In this document: positions 6,456 to 13,115 of the stretch, one piece after another
Layout: each line of letters opens with the position of its first letter
How positions within the stretch are numbered: position 1 is the stretch's first letter
DNA from: Acidobacteriota bacterium
GTDB lineage: Bacteria; Actinomycetota; Acidimicrobiia; Spongiisociales; UBA5794
DNA: 13,182 nucleotides
NCBI GenBank assembly: GCA_022574065.1
Contig: JACZST010000022.1
Coordinates: 1-13,182 of the forward strand
Direction: 5' to 3'
The notes under the pieces: generated by a model
Told to the model about the DNA's origin: nothing
The model's database searches: none
Seen by the model: only the letters and a program-made list of their open reading frames with translations
Program-made: the position numbers and the translations under genes

Positions 6456-8879
6456 ATGATGACCGATAGACCACAAGTTTCCCAGATCGACATCACACGC
6501 GAGATGGAGGACTCGTTCCTCGAATACGCGATGTCGGTGATCGTGTCCCGGGCGCTCCCCGACGTGCGCGATGGGTTGAAGCCGGTGCATCGCAGAATCC
6601 TGTATGCGATGCATGACGCGGGGATCCGACCCGGCACTCCGTACCGCAAGTCGGCGCGGGTGATAGGTGACGTCGTCGGTTGGTACCACCCACACTCGCC
6701 GGAAGCGGTGTATGACGCCATGGTCCGGCTCGGCCAGGACTTCTCGATGCGCTATCCGCTCATCGATCCGCAGGGGAATTTCGGCACCGTTGATGACCCG
6801 CCGGCTGCGATGCGGTATTCCGAGGCGAGGATGGCTCCACTCGCTGCCCACCTGTTGGAGGGCATCGGCGAAGACACAGTGGACTGGACCCCAAACTACT
6901 CAGGGGAGCGTGACGAACCGGTGGTGATGCCGGCCCGGTTCCCCAACCTCCTCGTCAACGGTTCGACCGGCATCGCCGTCGGTATGGCCACCAACATCCC
7001 CCCGCACAACCTGATCGAGGTCGTCGACGCAATCCTCTACGCGCTCGACCATTCGGACGCCACCGTCGACGATCTGGCCGAGTTCGTCAAGGGCCCCGAC
7101 TTTCCCACCGGCGCCTACATCGTCGGTGTCAACGGGGTAAAGGACGCGCTGGCGACCGGTCGCGGCTCGGTGAAGATGCGAGCGGTGACCGACGTTGTCG
7201 AAACGAAACGAAACCGCACAGCGATCGTCGCCACCGAGATCCCCTACCAGGTGTCGCGTGATCGCATCATGGAGAAGACCGCCGAGCTGGTGAGAAAAAA
7301 GATCATCACCGGGATCTCCGATCTTCGCGACGAATCCGACCGCGACGGGACCCGGCTGGTGTTCGAGTTGAAGAAGGACGCGAATCCGCAGGTCGTACTC
7401 AACCAGCTATTCAAGGGAACACAGCTCGAGGAGAACTTCTCGGTCAACCAGGTCGCCCTCGTCGATTCTGTGCCAAGGACGCTGAGCCTCAGCGAGATGG
7501 TCCATTACTACGTCGATCATCAGCTGGAGGTGATCGATCGCCGCAGCCGCTATCGCCTGGCGCAAAACGAAGCACGTTCCCACATCGTCGAAGGGCTGCT
7601 GATCGCTCTCGACCACATCGATGAGGTGATCGAGATCATCAAGGCTTCAGAGGACGTAGGCGCGGCCAAAGAGGCCCTGGTGGAGCGCTTCGAGTTCAGC
7701 GAAATCCAGGCAACGCACATCCTCGACATGCCGTTGCGTCGCCTCACTGCGCTGGAAACAGGCAAACTGCGTGAAGAGCACGAGCAGCTTCAGGGACTGA
7801 TCACCGAGCTGAAGGCTCTACTCGGGAGCGAGGAGAAACGTCGGGCGCTGATCGGCGAGGAGCTCAACGCTATCCGGGACAAGTTCGGAGATGCCCGAAG
7901 GAGCCGGATCATCCCGGACACCGGGGAGGCTTCCCTGGAGGATCTCATTGCAGACGAAGAGCTCGTGGTGACGGTGTCTGCAGCGGGCTACGTCAAGTCG
8001 GTCCTCGCCACGACGTATCGGACGCAGGGGAGGGGAGGACGCGGGATCCGCGGGGCGGCGTTGCGTGAAGACGACGTCGTCGAACACGTGCTGCACACGT
8101 CGGCACATGCCTACCTCCTGTTCTTCACGAACCGCGGGAAGGTGTATCGGGTCCGAGCGCACGAGATCCCACGCAAGGACAGGAATGCCAAGGGCGTGCT
8201 GATCCAATCGGTTCTTCCGATGGATGGCGACGAAGTCATCGAAGCAGTGATCGACACCCGCGACTACGAGACGCATCGCCATTTGGTGATGTTCACCAAG
8301 AAGGGGCAGGTAAAGAAATCCAGGTTCACCGACTACGACTCGAGGAACCAGGTCCTGGTCGCGATCAAGCTCCAAGACGGCGATGAGGTCGTTGCCGTCA
8401 GAGCAACGAGTGGCGACAACGACTTGCTCATGTTCACCAAGAACGGTAAAGGGATCCGATTCTCGGAGAAGGACGCTCGCCCGATGGGTCGGGCGTCCCA
8501 AGGGGTGAGGGGGATCAAACTGAGGGAAGGCGACGAGGTCGTCGCCGCCGCCACGGCCGAAGAGGGAAGCGAGGTCCTGCTGATGACCTCAGGCGGATAC
8601 GCCAAACGGACCAACTTGGAGCATTTCCGGCGTCAGAGGCGAGGCGGGTTCGGAGTCAAGGCGATGAAGCTGACCAAGGTGAGAGGGAGCCTGGTCGCGG
8701 CCAGGGCCGTCACCGCTGACGACGAAGTATTCATGATCTCATCCGATGGGATCGTCATCCGGCAGGCGGTCAGCGACATCAGTCGGCAAAAACGAGAGTC
8801 GACCGGTGTCAAAGTGATGAACCTGGAGGATGGCGCCACGTTGTCGGCCGCGGCCTTGGTGCCGAAGAACGGAGACTGA
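6456..8879 (+). CDS. gyrA: DNA gyrase subunit A with altered quinolone-pocket motif
   Basis: GyrA carries the DNA cleavage and wrapping functions of gyrase. The 807-aa product has the winged-helix and tower domains with catalytic Tyr121 (AAMRYSEARM) and the QGNFG segment. The C-terminal beta-pinwheel spans roughly residues 500-800. A GyrA-box variant QGRGGRG lies at 524-530 and a second box-like motif QRRGGFG at 727-733. The usual HPHGD(S/A)AVYD motif reads HPHSPEAVYD: numbering up to here matches E. coli, so Gly81, Asp82 and Ser83 are Ser, Pro and Glu, while Asp87 is kept. Trp76 stands where Lys is usual. All other core motifs look intact, so the protein is probably functional. ATG 6456 (or ATG 6459) has no ribosome site and starts 5 nt after the gyrB stop, suggesting coupled translation. 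Confidence 0.98.
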   Translation: MMTDRPQVSQIDITREMEDSFLEYAMSVIVSRALPDVRDGLKPVHRRILYAMHDAGIRPGTPYRKSARVIGDVVGWYHPHSPEAVYDAMVRLGQDFSMRYPLIDPQGNFGTVDDPPAAMRYSEARMAPLAAHLLEGIGEDTVDWTPNYSGERDEPVVMPARFPNLLVNGSTGIAVGMATNIPPHNLIEVVDAILYALDHSDATVDDLAEFVKGPDFPTGAYIVGVNGVKDALATGRGSVKMRAVTDVVETKRNRTAIVATEIPYQVSRDRIMEKTAELVRKKIITGISDLRDESDRDGTRLVFELKKDANPQVVLNQLFKGTQLEENFSVNQVALVDSVPRTLSLSEMVHYYVDHQLEVIDRRSRYRLAQNEARSHIVEGLLIALDHIDEVIEIIKASEDVGAAKEALVERFEFSEIQATHILDMPLRRLTALETGKLREEHEQLQGLITELKALLGSEEKRRALIGEELNAIRDKFGDARRSRIIPDTGEASLEDLIADEELVVTVSAAGYVKSVLATTYRTQGRGGRGIRGAALREDDVVEHVLHTSAHAYLLFFTNRGKVYRVRAHEIPRKDRNAKGVLIQSVLPMDGDEVIEAVIDTRDYETHRHLVMFTKKGQVKKSRFTDYDSRNQVLVAIKLQDGDEVVAVRATSGDNDLLMFTKNGKGIRFSEKDARPMGRASQGVRGIKLREGDEVVAAATAEEGSEVLLMTSGGYAKRTNLEHFRRQRRGGFGVKAMKLTKVRGSLVAARAVTADDEVFMISSDGIVIRQAVSDISRQKRESTGVKVMNLEDGATLSAAALVPKNGD

Positions 8880-8886
8880 GAGTCCC

Positions 8887-8929
8887 AAGTCGTAAGTCGC
8901 AAGTCTGGCAAGTCTGGGAACTGGGAACT
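8887..8929. repeat. degenerate heptamer-type tandem repeat after gyrA
   Basis: AAGTC occurs at 8887, 8894, 8901 and 8910 (spacings 7, 7 and 9), followed by two exact adjacent copies of GGGAACT (8916-8922 and 8923-8929). AGTCCC at 8881-8886 partly complements the GGGAACT units. The array fills most of the gap between the gyrA stop and the next gene's likely promoter. No coding or terminator function is evident. Confidence 0.7.
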
Positions 8930-8960
8930 TCTAAACATCTGCCTTATCCGGCCCTCTCTC

Positions 8961-8974
8961 TACAATCGCCTGCA
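8961..8974 (+). promoter_or_regulatory. candidate leaderless promoter for the DUF3566 gene
   Basis: TACAAT (8961-8966) fits the -10 consensus and is followed by exactly 7 nt before ATG 8974, so transcription would start at or next to the start codon. No Shine-Dalgarno sequence precedes this ATG, as expected for a leaderless message, which is common in Actinomycetota. The -35 region (TCTGCC, 8938-8943) is weak. Confidence 0.5.
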
Positions 8975-9642
8975 TGGCAGTTCGCCGCGTTCGGCGCGTC
9001 ATCCGCAAGATCGATCCATGGACGGTTCTCAAGGTTTCGCTGATCTTCAACGCGATCGCTGGGTTGGTGTTCGTGCTCGGGGTGTGGGTGATGTGGTCGC
9101 TGGCGATCCAGCGGGGCATCCCCGACCAGATCACTGAGTTCTTCGCCAATTTCGCCCTCGTCTTCAACGCCGAGGGTGAGCTCTATTTCAGGGTCATCGT
9201 GCTCCTCACGGTGATCAGCGTTATCGTCCTAACCGGCCTGATGACGCTGGGTGCGCTCATCTATAACCTCATTTCCGACCTGGTTGGCGGTATCGAGATC
9301 ATCGTGCTCGAAGAGACCTACCTGGTGACGCAGGCTCGCCAGGCACCCTTGCGCCCGGCGGTCCACGTACCAACGACGGACGAAGTGGACACGGTGCGAG
9401 ATGAAAGCCTCGTCCAGGAGGCGACGGAACCGACCACGGAGTCGCCGGAGGCGCCGGAGGTTGAGCCGTTGCAAACCGAGCCAGATGACGTGGAGTTGGA
9501 AGAGGTGGAGTTAGAAGAGGCGGAGACAGTCTGGAAGTCACCGGTGGGGGCCGAAGCCGAGGTCGATGACCCTGAGGTCGATGGAGTCGACACCGGCGAC
9601 GAAGAGGACGAAGAGGCGATCGCCGCCGTATCCGACGGCTGA
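8974..9642 (+). CDS. DUF3566-type membrane protein with acidic C-terminal tail
   Basis: This 222-aa protein resembles the actinobacterial DUF3566 membrane protein that sits after gyrA (Rv0007 in M. tuberculosis). After a basic N-terminus (MAVRRVRRVIRKIDPWTV) there are two membrane segments, about residues 20-46 and 70-95. The family-like stretch IYNLISDLVGGIEI follows near residue 90. From about residue 125 to the end the chain is disordered-looking and very acidic, with many Glu, Asp, Pro and Thr and a tandem VELEE repeat. Known relatives usually carry their disordered part before the membrane domain, so the order here is unusual. The basic N-terminus suggests cytoplasmic ends by the positive-inside rule. 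Function is unknown for the family. It is probably transcribed from its own leaderless promoter, and the stop is followed directly by a dispersed repeat. Confidence 0.85.
   Translation: MAVRRVRRVIRKIDPWTVLKVSLIFNAIAGLVFVLGVWVMWSLAIQRGIPDQITEFFANFALVFNAEGELYFRVIVLLTVISVIVLTGLMTLGALIYNLISDLVGGIEIIVLEETYLVTQARQAPLRPAVHVPTTDEVDTVRDESLVQEATEPTTESPEAPEVEPLQTEPDDVELEEVELEEAETVWKSPVGAEAEVDDPEVDGVDTGDEEDEEAIAAVSDG
9490..9519 (+). repeat. 15-bp tandem repeat coding for Glu-rich units
   Basis: Two 15-bp units (9490-9504 and 9505-9519) differ by a single base and are followed by a partial third. Each encodes VELEE inside the acidic tail of the DUF3566 protein. This suggests recent slippage growth in an unconstrained tail. 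Confidence 0.75.
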
Positions 9643-9643
9643 T

Positions 9644-9710
9644 CGGTTGGAGCGCGCGTCGTCGGGCGACCGCTTGTTTCGAAGAGAGGTGGAGCTATTT
9701 TCCCGCTCTT
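9644..9710. repeat. dispersed repeat, copy 1
   Basis: Starting 2 nt after the DUF3566 stop, this stretch aligns with 13116-13182, with a few one- or two-base gaps and roughly three-quarters identity by eye. The best-conserved blocks are CGGTTG at the left, GACCG, GTTTCGA, and TTTCCCGCTC at the right. It encodes nothing convincing. It may be a genome-wide intergenic repeat or a decayed mobile-element end. Confidence 0.6.
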
Positions 9711-9725
9711 GCCGCATCGGGTCAC

Positions 9726-9781
9726 GGCTCCGCAAATTGGCCTCGCCGACACAGGCCGGATCGGATCCTATTTGCGGAGCC
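9726..9781. terminator. long inverted repeat between convergent genes, probable bidirectional terminator
   Basis: GGCTCCGCAAAT (9726-9737) and ATTTGCGGAGCC (9770-9781) are perfect 12-bp arms separated by 32 nt. The loop can form an inner hairpin GGCCT (9739-9743) with AGGCC (9753-9757). It lies between the plus-strand DUF3566 gene and the stop codon of the convergent lipoprotein gene at 9790, where a two-way terminator is expected. No strong U tract is present on either strand, so factor-independent termination is not certain. Confidence 0.6.
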
Positions 9782-9789
9782 TCTGTGTG

Positions 9790-11817
9790 TTAGATCTCGG
9801 GCGCTTCCAGTGTGAGCGGTAGTTCAATCGCGGCCGCAGGACCGGAGGCCGTCACCTGAGCAGGGATCACGTAGCGGAGCCGCTCGAAGAAGCACAGGCC
9901 TTCAGCGTCCTCCCTGCACCACACCAGTGTGAGGTCGGCGACGATCGAACCAGTGCCCGCGTTGAGGGTCATTCCGATCGGGACCGGGAACTCGGTGCCG
10001 GTCAGGTCGATGCGATCCCCGTTCGGGAAGGAGGCGATCCCCCCCTCCTCGAAGAGGAAGAGCGACGACGAGGCGTCTTCGTTGACCTTGTACCCCGCGG
10101 GGAGGGTCACGTCGAGGATCAGTTCGGCTGGGCCGGCGGCAGCTTCCAGCGTCGGCAAGGTGACGACAGGACCGTTGTAGGTCACCTCGCCGGCGCCGGT
10201 GTACGCATCGAGCCCGGTGAGGACGAGGGTGCTGGTCTCCCCCGTCGTGAGGTCGATACGCCGGATCACATGATTGTTGGTGTCCGCAACCCATGCCACG
10301 TCTCCCTCGACCGACAGGCCGCCTGGCTCGTGGAAGCGCGGGTTGCGACCGTCTTCCCAACCCTGCTCGCCACCGTAAAGTGTGACCGCTTCGCCGGTGG
10401 TCGGGTCGATGGTTTTGATCTTCGAGTTGTAGGTGTCGGCTACGAGGAGCAGGTTCCCGTAGATGGCGATGCCCAGCGGGTGCTGGAATCGGGCCTCGCT
10501 GCCGACTCCGTCGACGTCCCCGAAGTCGAACAGGCTGGCGACCGCGCCGGCGACGAGAGCCGTAACGCCATTGGCGGAACCAACATCGGCGCTACGGATC
10601 GAGCTCGATTCGCTGTCGGCGAAGTACAAGATTCCATCGCGAATCGCCAGCCCGGAGGGTTGGGCAAGCTCTGCCTCCGCCAGCGGTCCATTCGTGGTGC
10701 TCTCGCGGGTGTTGCCTACGAGAGGCATGGCGGTCATCGACTCTAGGTCGATCACCCATATCTGGTGGGTGCCCGCATTGGCGACATAGAGGAGTTGCCC
10801 GTCGGAAGCGAGGGCCCACGGTGATGCCAGCGAGACATCGGCCAGCGCCCCGCCGACTGGTGGCCATCCCTTGTCGCCGGTGCCGGCAAGGGTCCCGACC
10901 GTTCCCGTTGCAAGGTCGATGCTGCGAACCGCATGATTTGTGGTGTCGGCCACGTACAGAGTCTCACCGATGAGGGCGAGGCCCTGAGGCGAGAAAAACG
11001 ATGCCTGCGACGCAGGGCCGTCGATGAAACCGGCGGATCCCGACCCGTAGACCGCGACCACCTCACCTGCATCTGTAGTTGCGATGATGCGATGGTGCTC
11101 GGTGTCGGCAATGTACAAGACGTCGCTGGCAGGGTCGGCGAGAACCTTCCCCGGATAGGAGAGCACGGTGTCGGCGGTCCGATCCTTCTCCAGCCGAAGA
11201 ACGACGGGCTCGGAGTTCAGCTCGCCGCGAGCTGAGAACTCGGCGACCACGTTGGCCAGCACCGGAGCGACAACCGCGTACACACCCTCTCCGGCATGGG
11301 TACCAACGATATTGCCTGCAGGATCGATCAGGACGATGGTCGGCCACGCTCGGGCCTGATAGGAGTCCCAGATCTCGAAGGCGGCGTCATTCACCACGGG
11401 GTGCTCCAAGTCATAGCGCTGGATGACCTCGCGAATGTTCTCGGTTTGCGCCTCGTTGGTGAACTTGGCGGAGTGGACACCGATGACGACGAGCTCGTCC
11501 GGGTATTCGGCCTCGAGCCGCTTCAGGTCGGGGATGATGTGGATGCAGTTGATGCAACCGTACGTCCAGAAGTCGAGCAGCACGACCTTGCCCCGAAGTG
11601 CTTCCAGCGAGACCGGTTCGGCGACGTTGAGCCAATCGAGGCCGACCGGGAAATCGGGGGCGGCGATGGATCCAGCCACCGACTGGGTTGTTGTGCTCGG
11701 CGCCTCCGCAGCGGTGGCGGCCTCGGTGTCCTCTGTGGCGCCGCTCGAGACTTCGGTCGAGGTGCACGCCGCTACGAATATGGCTGCACCGACAAGCAGC
11801 CAGAAGGTCCACTTCAT
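9790..11817 (-). CDS. NHLRC2-like lipoprotein: thioredoxin domain plus NHL beta-propeller
   Basis: The 675-aa product begins MKWTFWLLVGAAIFVAAC, a signal peptide with lipobox VAAC and lipidated Cys18, so it is predicted to be anchored outside the cytoplasmic membrane. A Thr/Glu/Ala-rich linker leads to a thioredoxin-like domain (about 50-190) with active-site C88-I-N-C91 in FWTYGCINCIHIIPDL and the cis-proline segment WPTIVLIDPAGN. Residues about 190-530 form an NHL-type propeller with repeated units such as VADTNNHVIRRIDLTTGE, LYVADTTNHAVRSIDL and LLVADTYNSKIKTIDP. The C-terminal beta-rich domain holds a Cys pair spaced C-x7-C (WCREDAEGLC). This order matches the NHLRC2 family, though the lipoprotein anchor is not typical. 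Its substrate is unknown; a redox or scaffold role is inferred. ATG 11817 is preferred over TTG 11829 because it starts the signal peptide cleanly. It follows the 243-aa gene by 34 nt and is likely in one operon with it. Confidence 0.9.
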   Translation of the reverse strand: MKWTFWLLVGAAIFVAACTSTEVSSGATEDTEAATAAEAPSTTTQSVAGSIAAPDFPVGLDWLNVAEPVSLEALRGKVVLLDFWTYGCINCIHIIPDLKRLEAEYPDELVVIGVHSAKFTNEAQTENIREVIQRYDLEHPVVNDAAFEIWDSYQARAWPTIVLIDPAGNIVGTHAGEGVYAVVAPVLANVVAEFSARGELNSEPVVLRLEKDRTADTVLSYPGKVLADPASDVLYIADTEHHRIIATTDAGEVVAVYGSGSAGFIDGPASQASFFSPQGLALIGETLYVADTTNHAVRSIDLATGTVGTLAGTGDKGWPPVGGALADVSLASPWALASDGQLLYVANAGTHQIWVIDLESMTAMPLVGNTRESTTNGPLAEAELAQPSGLAIRDGILYFADSESSSIRSADVGSANGVTALVAGAVASLFDFGDVDGVGSEARFQHPLGIAIYGNLLLVADTYNSKIKTIDPTTGEAVTLYGGEQGWEDGRNPRFHEPGGLSVEGDVAWVADTNNHVIRRIDLTTGETSTLVLTGLDAYTGAGEVTYNGPVVTLPTLEAAAGPAELILDVTLPAGYKVNEDASSSLFLFEEGGIASFPNGDRIDLTGTEFPVPIGMTLNAGTGSIVADLTLVWCREDAEGLCFFERLRYVIPAQVTASGPAAAIELPLTLEAPEI

Positions 11818-11851
11818 GGGGCCATTCAAGTCGGGGCTGCCGGCTACAGGG

Positions 11852-12583
11852 TCAAGCCGTGGCCGAGGTGAAGGATGCGATTTCGAGGCCCGCCCTGAGC
11901 GCGGCGAGCAGATACTCGTCGGCGTAGTCGGCAGGTCGTACCAGGCCGGGCTGAGTAGTTCCCGAGGCGACCGTGACTGCCCCTGCGGTCAACGCCAGCG
12001 CTTCGAGGTGGGTGGCGAGGTCGGCGATACCGAGGATCCGGGTGTGTTGCTCGTCGGAAACACGGACAACGGCGCCCGCCCATTCTCCCGCAACAGGAAC
12101 AACAACTTCGGTGGTTATTCCGTGGCGATATCTGATCCGCCCCCACCGCGCCCCCACAGGATCGGGAAACGTGACCGGCTCGCCGGAGCGAAGCGGGGTC
12201 CCCGGCTCGGTCCAGGCGATCAGTGCAGTGCTGGGCTGGCCGATCGAGGCCATCTCGCGTGCCGCCAGGGCGTGGGCGATCCCCGTTGCGAGGTTGGCCC
12301 CGGTCATGAACGGGACCGCGGGGTTCTCCGGTGCCAAGTCGTCACCATCGACCCAGGCGACGATCGGGACACCCGATGCGATCGCCCGACCGGCGATCCC
12401 GAGCTCCGGGTCATCGGTGACCACGACATCGAAGCCCTCGAGGTCGTCGATGCGACGGAGGCGTGGGTCGCGATCGGAGACCGGTTGTCCGACGATTCCC
12501 AGCGTCTCCAACGTTGTTTCCCCGAGGAGCAACCGCCCGGTTCGCATGCCCACCTCGGTGCTGTGATCGAGAGCGATCCTCAT
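11852..12583 (-). CDS. uncharacterised protein, possible degenerate Rossmann fold
   Basis: This 243-aa protein starts at ATG 12583, giving MRIALDHSTEVGMRTGRLLL. Its beginning resembles the first beta-alpha unit of NAD(P)-binding dehydrogenase-like proteins, but the GxGxxG dinucleotide motif is missing. The segments DVVVTDDPELGIAGRAIASG and GVPIVAWVDGDD look like further beta-alpha units. The middle (AWTEPGTPLRSGEPVTFPDP, about residues 124-143) and the Ala-rich helical C-terminus (LATHLEALALTAGAV) are not assigned. No signal peptide or membrane span is seen, so it is probably cytoplasmic. The start overlaps the stop of the 43-aa membrane gene by 4 nt (ATGA), implying coupled translation, and the lipoprotein gene lies 34 nt downstream. 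Longer N-terminal extensions in the frame are low-complexity and overlap that small gene. I do not recognise a specific function. Confidence 0.75.
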   Translation of the reverse strand: MRIALDHSTEVGMRTGRLLLGETTLETLGIVGQPVSDRDPRLRRIDDLEGFDVVVTDDPELGIAGRAIASGVPIVAWVDGDDLAPENPAVPFMTGANLATGIAHALAAREMASIGQPSTALIAWTEPGTPLRSGEPVTFPDPVGARWGRIRYRHGITTEVVVPVAGEWAGAVVRVSDEQHTRILGIADLATHLEALALTAGAVTVASGTTQPGLVRPADYADEYLLAALRAGLEIASFTSATA

Positions 12584-12711
12584 GAGTCGTGGTCTTCCGG
12601 TACCCATGTTCCGGCTTCCGGCGTCGGCCGGCGTTCTCTGCGGGAAGCGACCAGGGTGATGGCAACTGCAGCCGCCGCAGCGAGAACGGCGAGGTTGAGT
12701 GCGCGCTTCAT
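12580..12711 (-). CDS. 43-aa single-span membrane protein
   Basis: From ATG 12711 the product is MKRALNLAVLAAAAAVAITL followed by VASRRERRPTPEAGTWVPEDHDS. It has one hydrophobic span (about residues 6-23), a basic patch right after it, and a short polar, acidic end. A longer reading frame back to 12819 exists, but its extension is Arg/Ala-rich and lacks any start signal. No Shine-Dalgarno site precedes ATG 12711. A TACCCT lies 7 nt before it on the minus strand, so the message could be leaderless, though this is weak. The ATGA overlap with the 243-aa gene is the best evidence that it is real. In size and layout it recalls the small DLW-39 proteins found near gyrA in Actinomycetota, but that motif is absent. 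Confidence 0.65.
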   Translation of the reverse strand: MKRALNLAVLAAAAAVAITLVASRRERRPTPEAGTWVPEDHDS

Positions 12712-12837
12712 GACCCGCAGGGTACCGAGTTGACGGAGTTGCCACTTGGCCCTCGGGGCCGGACGGCCTGTATGACTGGCATCCGCCGATGCTGATCGGT
12801 AGCGTAGGTACGTATCCACAAGGACGGGAGGCTGACC

Positions 12838-13023
12838 ATGGGTGACTTCTTGAAGGGGCTGATATTTTCGGCGATCGCGTTTCTGATCTTCACGTTTCCA
12901 GCAACGTGGCTTCTGATGCTCTTCTTCGGCAATATCGGGATGGAACTCTCCTATTGGGGTTCATTGCCGATTGGAATCCTGGGATCGGTACTGCTCAGCG
13001 GGGCCCTCAGCCGACCTTACTGA
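12838..13023 (+). CDS. 61-aa small membrane protein with two predicted spans
   Basis: ATG 12838 has GGGAGG (12826-12831) at 6 nt spacing, a good start signal. The product is almost entirely hydrophobic, with predicted spans at about residues 8-30 (LIFSAIAFLIFTFPATWLLM and on) and 38-57 (YWGSLPIGILGSVLLSGAL) joined by a short GNIGMEL turn, ending SRPY. No family is recognised. It is transcribed away from the minus-strand group across a 126-nt divergent gap (12712-12837) in which I see no convincing promoter pair. Confidence 0.7.
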   Translation: MGDFLKGLIFSAIAFLIFTFPATWLLMLFFGNIGMELSYWGSLPIGILGSVLLSGALSRPY

Positions 13024-13115
13024 GCAATCTTCGAGTCGCCCACGTGGCAGGTAGCCGGGGCGGCATCGCGTAGGACTACAGGGTCGCAGCCTGCGGTTGC
13101 CGGGTGTCAAATCCG

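Noticed and set aside
4732..6474. Long minus-strand frames opposite gyrB (269 aa and 295 aa).
   Set aside because: They are antisense shadows of a strongly conserved coding gene in GC-rich DNA. They lack start signals and recognisable domains.
9643..9710. tRNA-like look of the segment (GGTTGGAGCGC resembling a D-arm and GTTTCGA resembling a T-loop).
   Set aside because: No acceptor stem, anticodon stem or GTTCGA-type T-arm can be assembled at tRNA spacing. The same motifs recur in the second repeat copy.
11818..11829. TTG start adding four residues (MNGP) to the lipoprotein.
   Set aside because: ATG 11817 gives a standard signal peptide starting MKW, and neither start has a clear ribosome site.
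11423..12733. 436-aa plus-strand frame opposite the lipoprotein and 243-aa genes.
   Set aside because: It is low-complexity and rich in Arg, Gly, Ser and Ala, with no recognisable domain. The minus strand encodes a lipoprotein signal, thioredoxin motif and NHL repeats over the same DNA.
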